Positions 37,290 to 46,823 of a DNA stretch of 64,000 nucleotides are shown here, one piece after another (position 1 is the first letter of the stretch; each line of letters starts with the position of its first letter). The position numbers and the translations under genes were made by a program. This DNA comes from Atopobacter sp. AH10 (GTDB taxonomy: Bacteria > Bacillota > Bacilli > Lactobacillales > Aerococcaceae): NCBI RefSeq assembly GCF_003664595.1, contig NZ_QXPZ01000002.1, positions 110,931 through 174,930 on the forward strand. The letters run 5' to 3'. The notes beneath the pieces are model-generated. The model was not told the DNA's origin. It made no database searches and worked only from the letters and a program-made list of their open reading frames with translations.

Positions 37290-38261
37290 TTATTTTTGGA
37301 TTTTTTCAAGATCTACGCCAACAGCCTTTGCCATAGCCTTGTTCACTTTTAAAACAGGTTTCTTAGAAAGTTCTACAGGCATATTTTTCGCTTCTTTCTT
37401 CCCTTTTAAGATCTTGACGGCCATTTCACCTGTTTGTTGACCTAATTGGTAATAGTCAACCCCATAAGCACATACAGAGCCTTTTACAGCTGCATCGAAA
37501 GCTGATACAGACGGTTTCTTTTCTTCTTTTAGGACTTCTCCGATGGTTTCGATCGTATCTGCTACTGTATTATCAGTTGGAAGGTAAACCGCATCAACCT
37601 TTTTCGCTAAAGCTTTGATCGCTTGTTTCACATCATTGGAAGAAGTAACCGTTACACTTTCAACCTTAATCCCCTTCTTCTTGGCATAAGCTACAACATC
37701 TTTGTATTGCATTTCAGAGTTCACTTCAGAAGAATTGTAAAGGACACCGATCGTCTTGATCCCTTCTTTTTCTTTCAAGAGAATGTCCACTACTTGACTA
37801 GTTGGCGCCATATCTGAAGTCCCAGTCATATTCTTGCCTGGTTTGTCCTTACTTTCAACCAATTTAGCGGCTTTAGGATCCGTTACAGCAGTGAATAATT
37901 GAGGTGTTTTCTTATCCACTTGTAACATCGTTTGAGCTGCTGGTGTAGCAATATCTAAGATAATATCGTGTTTCCCTTTTAATTGTTGCGCAATAGATTG
38001 CAAGTTAGATTGATCACCAGAAGCATTCTTATATTCCACTTTAAGATTTTTTCCTTCTTTATAACCTGCCTTCTTCAAAGCATCCAAGAAACCTTTCCGG
38101 CTACGATCTAACGATTCGTGTTCAGTATATTGTAGGATAGCCACCTTTGTTACTTTATCTGCAGCAGAAATTCCATTTTGACCTTGCCCTAATCCAAGTA
38201 AAGTCAAGGCTGATAAGGCTACAATAGCTACTGAATACATTTTTGCTTTTACTGATAACAT
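37290..38261 (-). CDS. ABC transporter substrate-binding protein, TrpX (COG2984) type
   Basis: This 323-residue protein has an N-terminal hydrophobic signal segment (MYSVAIVALSALTLLGLGQGQ) without a lipobox Cys. The body starts KVTKVAILQYTEHESLDRSRKGFLDALKKAGY, the hallmark of the family, and continues with HDIILDIATPAAQTMLQ and YLPTDNTVADTI. It captures the ligand outside the cell for the permease and ATPase encoded downstream. The ligand is probably an aromatic amino acid by family. CCTAGGAGG precedes the ATG. Confidence 0.88.
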   Translation of the reverse strand: MLSVKAKMYSVAIVALSALTLLGLGQGQNGISAADKVTKVAILQYTEHESLDRSRKGFLDALKKAGYKEGKNLKVEYKNASGDQSNLQSIAQQLKGKHDIILDIATPAAQTMLQVDKKTPQLFTAVTDPKAAKLVESKDKPGKNMTGTSDMAPTSQVVDILLKEKEGIKTIGVLYNSSEVNSEMQYKDVVAYAKKKGIKVESVTVTSSNDVKQAIKALAKKVDAVYLPTDNTVADTIETIGEVLKEEKKPSVSAFDAAVKGSVCAYGVDYYQLGQQTGEMAVKILKGKKEAKNMPVELSKKPVLKVNKAMAKAVGVDLEKIQK

Positions 38262-38296
38262 ACAAATTCCTCCTAGGATATATCAAATTAATACTA

Positions 38297-38347
38297 TCAA
38301 GATAGTCTACAGTTACTCGTTTTAAAGTCAATAAAGTCGCTTTCCAT
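38297..38347 (-). CDS. Possible 16-codon leader ORF upstream of the TrpX-type gene
   Basis: An ATG at 38347 follows a strong GGGAGG site (6-nt spacing) and encodes MESDFIDFKTSNCRLS before a TGA. It lies between the leader terminator and the binding-protein gene. It has no Trp or Tyr codons, so it is not a classic attenuator peptide for those. Its ribosome site is the main reason to list it. Confidence 0.35.
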   Translation of the reverse strand: MESDFIDFKTSNCRLS

Positions 38348-38363
38348 GGCATTCCTCCCTGCA

Positions 38364-38403
38364 AACAAAAGAGCCTATTTAGCGATAAAAACTAAATAGG
38401 CTC
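38364..38403 (-). terminator. Leader terminator (attenuator candidate) of the TrpXYZ-type operon
   Basis: On the minus strand a perfect 12-bp stem GAGCCTATTTAG/CTAAATAGGCTC is followed by TTTTGTTT. It sits between the likely promoter region and the binding-protein gene, with no gene upstream to end. A segment AGGCTC about 40 nt upstream in the leader could pair with GAGCCT and open the terminator. The sequence from here to 38798 shows no gene. Confidence 0.7.
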
Positions 38404-38798
38404 TTGGAACTCACCAAAAAAATATAGATTCAAGTTTTCCTTGAGCCTTTTAGAATTTATCTTCTATGGGGCTCAAGTCAATGTTAAATAGCTCTAGCCT
38501 TCATAGATACAATCACTTGTTTTCGTGCTTGCACCCATGAAGAAATCACGGCTACAAACACTATCTAAAAAAGCTAAAGAAAAATCGATTAATTTTTGAA
38601 GCCGAGCAGATCGGCATACCGGATGAATTATTCTTTTGCATGTCCATCATGCTCCTTCCAATGAATCGTTTGGGAATATCATACTTGCTTTCAGATAATG
38701 TGTCAAGTATTTACAGAAAAAAAGATTTAGAATTCAAGTTACTAATGGATAAAATCCTTGCCATAGCGTCGTTTCTTAGGCCAATTTTTTCAAAAAAG

Positions 38799-38838
38799 CC
38801 ATCAGTCCACCCTCGCTTTCACAAAGGTGGACTGATGG
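38799..38838 (-). terminator. Terminator of the dipeptide transporter operon
   Basis: A perfect 13-bp stem CCATCAGTCCACC/GGTGGACTGATGG is followed on the minus strand by CTTTTTTG, about 80 bp after the last dpp gene. Confidence 0.92.
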
Positions 38839-38915
38839 TAAAGAAGAGCTAAGGAGTTAGAAGGTTGATGAAAAAAGTTGAGGAGAGGCGTATCAAGCTT
38901 CTAGATCTCTAGCCA

Positions 38916-39893
38916 TTAGCTCTTGTATTGGTAGCATGTACATCTTACCCAGTGATCAGGTTCTACTTCACGCAACTCTGGATGTTCTTCATGGGCTTCT
39001 TTTGGAATCCATGGTACCCGACCAGCAAATCGACAACCAGCTGGTGGATTTAAAGGACTAGGAACATCCCCCTTCAAATAGATACGTTCTCGTTGCAAAC
39101 CATATTTTGGAATAGGAATTGCTGAGAGTAAAGCTTTGGTATAAGGGTGCATTGGATTGTCAAATAAAACATCATAGCGAGACATTTCAACAATTTGCCC
39201 CAAATACATTACAGCCACCCAGTCAGAAATATGGCGCACCACAGATAAGTCGTGTGAAATAAATAAATAGGTCAGTTTAAATTCTTTTTGCAATTCATCC
39301 ATCAGATTCAATACCTGTGCTTGCACCGAAACATCCAAGGCAGAAACAGGTTCATCCATGACAATAAATTCTGGTTTTAAAATCAAGGCACGAGCAATAC
39401 CTATCCGTTGCCGACTCCCCCCATCCATCTCATGAGGGAAAGCTCCCGCAAAGCGATTCGTTAAACCAACCGTATCCATCATATCATAAACTGCATCTTC
39501 CAATTCTTTTTCGGAAGAAAAGAGATGATTGACTCGAGCTGGATCTGCGATCAAATCAAAGGTATTCATCCGGGGATTCAAGGATGAGTAAGGATCTTGG
39601 AATACAATCTGCATGGATTGGCGTAAATGTTTCATTTCCTCTTTTGACTTGTATTCCAATATATTTTTACCGTTCATTAATACTTGCCCAGAAGTTGGTT
39701 CATGCAGGCGAATAATAGCCCGTCCAACTGTAGACTTCCCACAACCAGATTCTCCTACTAAACCGAGCGTTTCCCCGCGATTAATTGAAAAACTAACTCC
39801 ATCAACCGCCTTGAGTTCCCCAGATTTAGTATGGAAATATTTTTTTAGATCTTTTACCACAAGTAGTGGTTCTTTCTCATTACTCATGGTCAT
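38916..39893 (-). CDS. dppF: Peptide ABC transporter ATPase DppF/OppF
   Basis: This 325-residue ATPase has Walker A GESGCGKST, Walker B FIVMDEPVSALD and the C-terminal peptide-transporter extension (PLNPPAGCRFAGR ... WVRCTCY). The signature reads HEMDGGSRQRIG instead of SGGQRQRIG, a variant seen in part of this family. The gene start overlaps the end of dppD by 14 bp. It works with DppD on the DppBC permease. Confidence 0.9.
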   Translation of the reverse strand: MTMSNEKEPLLVVKDLKKYFHTKSGELKAVDGVSFSINRGETLGLVGESGCGKSTVGRAIIRLHEPTSGQVLMNGKNILEYKSKEEMKHLRQSMQIVFQDPYSSLNPRMNTFDLIADPARVNHLFSSEKELEDAVYDMMDTVGLTNRFAGAFPHEMDGGSRQRIGIARALILKPEFIVMDEPVSALDVSVQAQVLNLMDELQKEFKLTYLFISHDLSVVRHISDWVAVMYLGQIVEMSRYDVLFDNPMHPYTKALLSAIPIPKYGLQRERIYLKGDVPSPLNPPAGCRFAGRVPWIPKEAHEEHPELREVEPDHWVRCTCYQYKS

Positions 39894-40803
39894 CCCCCTC
39901 TTCCTCTAGCGTTAACGGGAATGCCACGAAATGCCCTGGACTAACTTCCCTATATTCCGGTTTAATTTTCGAAAAATCAGGTAAGGTCACCGACAAGGTT
40001 TCTAAGCGTTCGACGTCCTCATCAATTTTCGGAATAGCACTAAAGAGCGCTTTTGTATAAGGGTGGTAAGGGGTTTCAAATAAATCTTTAACACTCGCAT
40101 GTTCCACAATGGTACCGCCATAACATACGGAGACCTTATCACAGGTTTCTGCTACTACCCCTAAGTCATGCGTAATCAAAATCATTGACGTATCATATTT
40201 TTCTTTTAAATCCTTGATCAAAGCTAAGACTTGCGCTTGTATGGTCACATCTAAGGCAGTCGTTGGTTCATCAGCAATAATCAGGGATGGATTACATGCT
40301 AGGGCCATGGCAATAACCACCCTTTGCTTCATCCCACCTGAAAATTGGTGAGGATAATCATCAATACGTTCCTTACGAATCCCTACCACTTCAAGCATTT
40401 CAATAGCCTTTTTTCGAAGATCGTCTTTGCTCACTTCTTGGTGGAGACTGATAACTTCCTCAATTTGTTGCCCCACTGTCATGACCGGATTCAGTGAAGT
40501 CATTGGATCTTGGAAAATCATCGATATCTTATTCCCACGAATCTTATACATTTCACTTTCTGGAACTTTCATCAGATCTTTGCCTTCTAGCAAAATTTCT
40601 CCAGAAGTAATTTCTCCAGGTGGATCTGGAATAAGTTGCATAATAGACAGGGCAGTAGTCGTTTTACCAGCCCCAGTCTCCCCAACCAATCCATGGGTTT
40701 CGTGCTTATCTATTTTAAAATTCAAACCATTAACGGCATGAACTACACCAGCATCTGTATGGTATTCCACACTTAGGTTTTTTATCTCTAATAACTCGTT
40801 CAT
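39880..40803 (-). CDS. dppD: Peptide ABC transporter ATPase DppD
   Basis: This 307-residue ATPase has Walker A GETGAGKTT, signature FSGGMKQR, Walker B LIIADEPTTALDV and an ITHDLGVVAE H-loop. It lies 10 bp downstream of dppC. Together with DppF it forms the ATPase pair of a dipeptide/oligopeptide importer. Confidence 0.92.
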   Translation of the reverse strand: MNELLEIKNLSVEYHTDAGVVHAVNGLNFKIDKHETHGLVGETGAGKTTTALSIMQLIPDPPGEITSGEILLEGKDLMKVPESEMYKIRGNKISMIFQDPMTSLNPVMTVGQQIEEVISLHQEVSKDDLRKKAIEMLEVVGIRKERIDDYPHQFSGGMKQRVVIAMALACNPSLIIADEPTTALDVTIQAQVLALIKDLKEKYDTSMILITHDLGVVAETCDKVSVCYGGTIVEHASVKDLFETPYHPYTKALFSAIPKIDEDVERLETLSVTLPDFSKIKPEYREVSPGHFVAFPLTLEEEGDDHE

Positions 40804-40813
40804 GGCTAGCCTC

Positions 40814-41728
40814 CTAACGTTTTAGCTTCGGATCGAGGGCATCACGTAAACCATCCCCGAGAAGATTCAAAGCCAAGATCGTCAATACAATCGCCAAGCC
40901 TGGGAATAATGTCATATGAGGGAAGTCCCTAATGTAAGCCCGACCACCTGATAACATAGCTCCCCATTCAGGCGTTGGTGGTTCCAAACCTAATCCAATA
41001 AAGCTTAACCCTGCAGCATTGATAATCGCATAGGCTACCCCTAAAGTGGCTTGGACAATTATAGGTGCCATACAGTTTGGAATCAAATGCTTAAACATTA
41101 TTCTGAAATCACTAGATCCTGAAGCCCTTGCCGCCTCAATAAATTCTTGGTCTCTTAGAGAAAGTACAGAAGAACGTACCAAACGGGCGTAACCTGGAAT
41201 AGAAGCGATCCCTACCGCAATCATCAAATTAGTCAAGCCAGGCCCCAAAGAAGCCATGATGGCAATAGCTAGCAAGGTATCTGGTAAAGCTTGAACAATA
41301 TCGATAATACGCATTAAGGCATTATCTACTCGCCCACCGTAATAACCTGTGATTGCCCCGATAGCAACCCCCACCAACATGGAAATCGAAACTGAAATGA
41401 AACCTACCCTCAAGGATACTCGAGACCCATAAACGACCCGTGAAAAAATATCCCGTCCTAATTCATCCGTCCCAAACCAATGGGCCGCATTAGGTGTTTG
41501 GTATTGATTCGAAAGATTTTGTTCCGCATAACCATATGGTGCTATAACATCCGCAAATATCGCCGTAATGACTAAAATGATAATAATGGCCAAGCCGACC
41601 ATAGCCAGTTTATTCCGTTTCATTCGAATCCATATGTCTTTTAAAGCACGATTGGATCCTCTTCCCTTATGACTCGACCGTTCTGAATGAAGAGCGCTTT
41701 TCGCCTCTTTATGATCTTTCGTTGACAT
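40814..41728 (-). CDS. dppC: Peptide ABC transporter permease DppC
   Basis: This 304-residue permease has a charged N-terminal tail of about 35 residues, then a first membrane helix (LAMVGLAIIIILVITAIFADVIAPYG) and the WFGTDELGRDIFSRVVYG motif of DppC/OppC. The ATPase-contacting EAA loop is EFIEAARASGSSDFRIMFKHLIPN. It lies 12 bp downstream of dppB. Confidence 0.93.
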   Translation of the reverse strand: MSTKDHKEAKSALHSERSSHKGRGSNRALKDIWIRMKRNKLAMVGLAIIIILVITAIFADVIAPYGYAEQNLSNQYQTPNAAHWFGTDELGRDIFSRVVYGSRVSLRVGFISVSISMLVGVAIGAITGYYGGRVDNALMRIIDIVQALPDTLLAIAIMASLGPGLTNLMIAVGIASIPGYARLVRSSVLSLRDQEFIEAARASGSSDFRIMFKHLIPNCMAPIIVQATLGVAYAIINAAGLSFIGLGLEPPTPEWGAMLSGGRAYIRDFPHMTLFPGLAIVLTILALNLLGDGLRDALDPKLKR

Positions 41729-41740
41729 ATCAGCACCTCC

Positions 41741-42670
41741 CTACTCGTATTGAGTCTTCAAGCGTGGATCCACAAATGTGTAAAGAATATCCACGACAAG
41801 ATTCACTAAGGAGAAGGTAACCGCAACAAACAAAACACAACCCAAAACCATTGGCGCATCCCGTTTCATAATGGAGTCAACCATCAAACGGCCAATTCCT
41901 GGAATGGAGAAAATAACCTCTGTCATAACGGCCCCACCCATTAATTGACCAAATTGAGTCCCTGTAATAGTAATAATAGGGATGAGGGCATTCTTCAAGG
42001 CATGCTTCCAAATAACGACATTCCCTTTTTGCCCTTTAGCCTTAGCTGTTTGAATATAGTCTTTCCGAATAACTTCTAGCATACTCGATCGTGTCATCCG
42101 AGCGATAACCGATACAGATTGTGCCCCTAAAGCCATCATCGGTAAAACCATATGAACCGGTGTATTATAGCCTGAAGAAGGTAGCAGGTGCAATTGTACA
42201 GAAAGAACTAAAATTAATAGGAGACCTAACCAGAAGACTGGCATAGAAATCCCAATCAAAGCAAAGATCATAGTAATGTTATCAAATAAAGAATATTGCT
42301 TAACCGCACTGATAATCCCCACTGGAACCCCAATAATAACGGCATAAGTAATTGCTGTGGCAGCTAATTTCACTGTAGCCCCAGCTCTGGACATTATTTC
42401 TCCAGCAACTTCACTTCTCGTAATATAGGAATAGCCAAAGTTAAAGTGGAAAACAGCATTCTTTAAATAGCGCCCAAATTGCACCAAAAAAGGATCATCC
42501 AATCCCATTTCCAGCCTTAAGGCTTTTACGGCTTCTTCCGACGCAGACGGTCCTAAAGCGTTACGAGCTAAGTCCCCTGGCGTCATATAGAGTAAGGCAA
42601 ATACGATAAAACTTACCCCTAGGATAACCGGAATAAGGTAGAGCAGCCGCTTAATAATATATTTCAGCAT
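41741..42670 (-). CDS. dppB: Peptide ABC transporter permease DppB
   Basis: This 309-residue permease starts MLKYIIKRLLYLIPVILGVSFIVFALLYMTPGD, as DppB/OppB do. It has six hydrophobic segments and the EAA loop KDYIQTAKAKGQKGNVVIWKHALKNALIP. It is the first gene after the binding protein, from which it is separated by a structured 274-bp gap. Confidence 0.93.
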   Translation of the reverse strand: MLKYIIKRLLYLIPVILGVSFIVFALLYMTPGDLARNALGPSASEEAVKALRLEMGLDDPFLVQFGRYLKNAVFHFNFGYSYITRSEVAGEIMSRAGATVKLAATAITYAVIIGVPVGIISAVKQYSLFDNITMIFALIGISMPVFWLGLLLILVLSVQLHLLPSSGYNTPVHMVLPMMALGAQSVSVIARMTRSSMLEVIRKDYIQTAKAKGQKGNVVIWKHALKNALIPIITITGTQFGQLMGGAVMTEVIFSIPGIGRLMVDSIMKRDAPMVLGCVLFVAVTFSLVNLVVDILYTFVDPRLKTQYE

Positions 42671-42691
42671 AACAGCACCTCTTTTTTTATT

Positions 42692-42903
42692 AGCATTCTG
42701 CCTACAAAATTTTCCTTATGGCAGAATGCTTATTTGACGACAAAAGTTCTTGTTGAAGGTCATAAACTATAGACAAGTTCTTTCTCTGTAAAAAGTTCAT
42801 TCTTTCTCTTTACCATAACGAAGAACCCGTATTCAGTATTCTTCAATCAGCTCATTTATTGGCAATGAAAGTCTCTATTGAAGACCTTAAAAACGGGCTC
42901 TTC
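42692..42903. other. Two hairpins in the dppA-dppB gap
   Basis: AGCATTCTGCC (42692-42702) pairs with GGCAGAATGCT (42720-42730), and GAAGAACCCGT (42820-42830) can pair with ACGGGCTCTTC (42893-42903). Neither has a convincing T-run for the minus strand. They may protect the binding-protein mRNA and give partial read-through into the permease genes, a common way to make more binding protein. Confidence 0.55.
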
Positions 42904-42944
42904 ATTATTGGCTTATTTAGGAGATTCTAAACACTCATCAACAA

Positions 42945-44477
42945 TTATTTGTCCTCAATCTTCACTTGAGTGATTTGGTAGAAGCCTAAAGGTGATAACC
43001 ACATTCCTTTAATATTCTTACGTGTAGCACAAGTTAATTCTTTGTTGTGCAATGGCACCCAAGCATGAATATCCATTAAATATTTTTGAACTTCTTCATA
43101 GGATTTAGCACGTTCTGAATCTTCTTGTGCGTAACGGCCTTTTTCTAGAAGTTCATCTACCTTCTTATCTTCTAGGAAGATATAGTTCCCGCCTTCACCT
43201 CTTGCAGAAGAGTGGAAGCATGGGAATAAGAAGGTATCAGGATCAGAAGAGTCAGCTGTCCAAGCAATCATAAACAAGTCTTGGCCACCTTTCTTCAAAA
43301 GATCATTGAAGGCTGACCATTCAAGTACATTAATAGATGCATCAATTCCCACCTCAGCTAATTGTTCTTTCATGGCAGTAGCCATATCGGAACGGTCTTT
43401 ATTTTCATTGGTAGCAATCGATAGTTTGAAACCTTTTTCAACACCTGCTTCTTTAAGAAGTGCTTTAGCTTTTTCGACATCACGTTTTTGTAAGCTTTGT
43501 TTATCCGCAATAGAATATGGAAGGGTTGGAGGAAGTACACCTTTTGCTGTTTTCCCTAAATCATGGAAGACTGCCTTAACAATAGAGTCAGTATCCAAAG
43601 CAAGAGAAATGGCTTCACGGACTTTTGGATCATTTAAAGGTTTCTTCGCACAGTTGAAGCCCATGTAGGTTTCACCATAATCCAATGATTTAATCAAGTT
43701 AAGATCAGGATTTTCTTCCACTTTCTTCAAGTCAGTTGCAATAATGTCATAGGCCATGTCCACACCACCGGATTCTAATTCAATAACCCGGTTACTTGGT
43801 TCAGGGATAACACGAAGAACTAACTTATCAAAGCCTAGTTTTTCGCCATGGTAGTCTTTGAATTTTTCTAATTCAATGGAATTAGACCGAGACCATTTAA
43901 CAAATTTCAATGCATTTGTTCCTACTGGATGTTGAGAGTAGTCATCGCCTGCTTTTTTGACAGCTTTTTCATTGACAATAAAGCCACCTGGATGGCAAAG
44001 GGCTGACATAATCCCAGCAAATGGTTCTTTTTGCTTGAATTCTACCGAGTAGTCATCAAGGGCTTTTACTGTATTTTCATCAATAGTTTGGAATAAGTGC
44101 GTCACGTTTGGCGCTACAATGGCACGTTTAAGAGAGAAGACGACATCAGATGCCTTCATTTCTTCGCCATTATGGAACTTAACACCCTTCTTCAATTTGA
44201 AACGATAAGTGACATCATCCACTTGTTCATAAGATTCTGCTAAAGCAGGAACTATCTTCCCGTCTTTGTCTAATTTAACTAATCCTTCATAAATTTGGGT
44301 CATGACATTACTGGATTGGTTATCATTGGTCATGACAGGATCCAATGATATAGCATCCCCAGATAGACCAACTGTTAAAGTTTTTCCGCCAGAGCTACTC
44401 CCTTTACCGCCACTACTACCGCACGCTACAAGAAAAAGCGCCATAAATACAAACAAATATTTTGCCCATCTTTTCAT
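42945..44477 (-). CDS. dppA: Peptide ABC transporter substrate-binding lipoprotein
   Basis: This 510-residue lipoprotein has a signal peptide ending in the lipobox LFLVACGSSGG (Cys at about residue 20) and the SBP_bac_5 fold: LTVGLSGDAISLDPVMTNDNQSS, YRFKLKKGVKFHNGEEMKASDVVFSLKR and GVLPPTLPYS. It binds short peptides at the outer face of the membrane for DppBCDF. It is the first gene of the operon, with AAAGGAG before the ATG and a cre-like site and promoter upstream. Confidence 0.92.
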   Translation of the reverse strand: MKRWAKYLFVFMALFLVACGSSGGKGSSSGGKTLTVGLSGDAISLDPVMTNDNQSSNVMTQIYEGLVKLDKDGKIVPALAESYEQVDDVTYRFKLKKGVKFHNGEEMKASDVVFSLKRAIVAPNVTHLFQTIDENTVKALDDYSVEFKQKEPFAGIMSALCHPGGFIVNEKAVKKAGDDYSQHPVGTNALKFVKWSRSNSIELEKFKDYHGEKLGFDKLVLRVIPEPSNRVIELESGGVDMAYDIIATDLKKVEENPDLNLIKSLDYGETYMGFNCAKKPLNDPKVREAISLALDTDSIVKAVFHDLGKTAKGVLPPTLPYSIADKQSLQKRDVEKAKALLKEAGVEKGFKLSIATNENKDRSDMATAMKEQLAEVGIDASINVLEWSAFNDLLKKGGQDLFMIAWTADSSDPDTFLFPCFHSSARGEGGNYIFLEDKKVDELLEKGRYAQEDSERAKSYEEVQKYLMDIHAWVPLHNKELTCATRKNIKGMWLSPLGFYQITQVKIEDK

Positions 44478-44570
44478 GGTTATGCTCCTTTATTTAAACT
44501 AATTTGTGCGACTGAACTGACAAGCTTATGCAACAACTCTACACGTATTCCTCTCCTTTGCATTCCTCCT

Positions 44571-44629
44571 TGTAAAACGCTTACATTTGAATTTAACTAA
44601 AGTTTAACATAGTATTTATAAACCGTCAA
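44571..44629 (-). promoter_or_regulatory. dpp promoter with a cre-like site downstream
   Basis: On the minus strand TTGACG (44629-44624) and TAAACT (44606-44601) are 17 bp apart. The palindrome TGTAAAACGCTTACA (44571-44585) resembles a catabolite-responsive element and would lie about 10-25 bp past the transcription start, a roadblock position for CcpA. CcpA control is inference. Confidence 0.55.
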
Positions 44630-45104
44630 TTAGGCCTTTTTATTTTCAAATAATTCACTTGTTGGTCAATAAATTTATACAGAGAGAACATCTCCAAAAG
44701 CAAAAAGTAGCTTTATATCAATGCTTTTTGACTTTTATTTTCAAAATACCCTCACTTTCTAAAACGATAGCATTTGTATAAACCACATTCCAAAAATCTC
44801 AATTATTATACTATTTAGTTTATTGACTGTTCTTACATTTATAATATTGTTAATCTCTTTATCATACTACTAGCTTTTTTCGATTTATTTTTTCAATAAA
44901 TACCTAGCTTTTTATTGAAATATTGCAGCTTCAAGTCTTTCTTTAGCGCTAAAATACCTAGTTTTTAAATTTTTCTTAACAATTTCCATACCTTAAACCT
45001 TATGACTTGCGCTGACTAGATGCTTCATCATCCGGACTTGAGATAATTTTTTTATCTCAGAGCCCATTTTTTAGGCCATCTCTTTCCCCATAGGATATTA
45101 CCGC
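44630..45104. other. AT-rich gene-free stretch
   Basis: About 475 bp between the dpp promoter and the trkH terminator. It is very AT-rich with several short T-runs. I see no gene, RNA or repeat. Confidence 0.4.
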
Positions 45105-45191
45105 GAGTAAAAAAAAAAAGCCGTTCTAGGCCCCATCCCTTCAAAAAAGACTTTAGTTGCCCTCTTTTGAAAAGGAATGCACCTAACGGCT
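45105..45191 (-). terminator. Long-stem terminator downstream of trkH
   Basis: AGCCGTT near 45120 pairs with AACGGCT near 45184-45191, with further inner pairing of CTTTTCAAAAGAG with the CTTTTTTGAAG segment. On the minus strand the stem is followed by eleven T. Confidence 0.8.
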
Positions 45192-45333
45192 CCTTCATTT
45201 TTTATAATAACATAACAAGATACGGCTTTCTTTTATGCCTATAGCCTCATCAAGAAGTCTCGCTATCCTTTTAATCCTATAGCTAAAAGTCTTGCCTTTC
45301 TTAGACTTTCCCTGCGATCGATGCTTTATCGAT

Positions 45334-46812
45334 CTAGAATTCTCCTCGGTTAAAAGGTAAATGTGTAAAGGTGATTTGCAGTGGAGAGAAAAGCACAAGA
45401 ATAGGATATAATTCCAATCTTCCTGCAATCATACCGATCGACAAAACAAACTTGGATAAATCATTCAAACTCGCATAATTACGTGTGGGACCTACAATTT
45501 CAAATCCTGGCCCAATATTATTTAAAGTAGCCGCCACTGCACTAAATGCTGTCAAGAAATTCTCAGCATCCAAAGTGAGGATTAAGACCATAGCGTTAAA
45601 AAGCAAGGTATAAACAATAAGATAACGCGACACGGATACCACATAATCAGCATCAATGCGACGATGGCCAGATTGCAAGATAACAATCCGATTAGGGTGG
45701 GCTCCTCTCCGTAATTCAGCTACAAAGGTCTTAAAGTAAAGAACGATACGTGAAACTTTTAGCCCCCCTGCCGTCGATCCTGCACATCCTCCCACAAACA
45801 TGAGTAAAAGGAGGATCATCTTGGAAAACATTGGCCATTTATCAAAGTTAGCTGTGGAATAGCCAGTTGTTGTGATAATGGACGACACCGTAAAAAAGAT
45901 ATTACGCAAGGCTGGTTCCCAATGTTGATATTGAGGAAGCACATTTAGGAAAATAGCCACAATAGCTACAGTGACAATAGCAACATAGGCACGTAATTCT
46001 TCATCTTGATAGACCTCTTTTAGATGTTTAATCAAGATCAAGTAATAGAGGTTAAAGTTAACCCCAAAGATCAACATAAAGATCCCTAAAATATATTCAA
46101 CTGCTTCTGGATTAGCGTAGGCACTTAAACCAATATCACGAATACCAAATCCCCCAGTCCCTGCTGTACCAAAAGCTAACAGCAAGGCGTCATAGAACGG
46201 CACCTGAAAGGCCAGCAAAATCACAACCAATATAGCCGTCAAAGCAAGATAGATACCGTATAGAATTTGTGCAGTTGTCCTTAACCTAGCGACCAATTTC
46301 CCAAATACTGGCCCTGGAACTTCCGCCTTCATCAGATGAACCGAATCCGATCCCGAATTGGATACAATAGCTAGGGTGAAAACAAGGAAACCCATACCTC
46401 CTATAAAGTGGGTAAAGCTTCGCCAGAACAAAGTAGATCGAGCTAAATCATCTACAGAATGAACAATACTTGCCCCAGTCGTTGTAAAACCTGATGCCGT
46501 TTCAAAATAGGCGTCGACTAAGTGGGGAATATCCCCTGAAAATACAAATGGCAAGGCTCCAAAAAAAGAAAGTAACAACCAACCCAATGCAACGATAATG
46601 CCCCCTTCTCTTGCATATAGGCGAAGGCTTTTGGGCTTATGGCATTGGAGCAAGAAACCTAAACCACCAGCAATAGCCATACTGAAAAGAAAAGATAATT
46701 TGAATCGCAAGGTTTCTCCATAAACCACACTTACCAGTAGAGGAAAGCTTAACAGCAAAGCCAAGATAATTAAAATAAGCCCTAAGAAATAACGAATTGT
46801 GCGATAACTCAA
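45334..46812 (-). CDS. trkH: Potassium uptake protein TrkH/KtrB family
   Basis: This 492-residue channel-like membrane protein has about ten hydrophobic segments and four selectivity-filter-like turns: GFTTTGAS, GTGGFGIRD, TTGYSTANF and NNIGPGF. IGGMGFLVFTLAIV is a typical Trk segment. It lies 11 bp downstream of trkA and should import K+ under control of that nucleotide-binding subunit. Confidence 0.93.
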   Translation of the reverse strand: MSYRTIRYFLGLILIILALLLSFPLLVSVVYGETLRFKLSFLFSMAIAGGLGFLLQCHKPKSLRLYAREGGIIVALGWLLLSFFGALPFVFSGDIPHLVDAYFETASGFTTTGASIVHSVDDLARSTLFWRSFTHFIGGMGFLVFTLAIVSNSGSDSVHLMKAEVPGPVFGKLVARLRTTAQILYGIYLALTAILVVILLAFQVPFYDALLLAFGTAGTGGFGIRDIGLSAYANPEAVEYILGIFMLIFGVNFNLYYLILIKHLKEVYQDEELRAYVAIVTVAIVAIFLNVLPQYQHWEPALRNIFFTVSSIITTTGYSTANFDKWPMFSKMILLLLMFVGGCAGSTAGGLKVSRIVLYFKTFVAELRRGAHPNRIVILQSGHRRIDADYVVSVSRYLIVYTLLFNAMVLILTLDAENFLTAFSAVAATLNNIGPGFEIVGPTRNYASLNDLSKFVLSIGMIAGRLELYPILVLFSPLQITFTHLPFNRGEF

Positions 46813-46823
46813 AATAGCACCTC

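Noticed and set aside
45195..45428. 77-codon minus-strand frame at the end of trkH
   Set aside because: It overlaps trkH in another frame and has no ribosome site; trkH is clearly the real gene.
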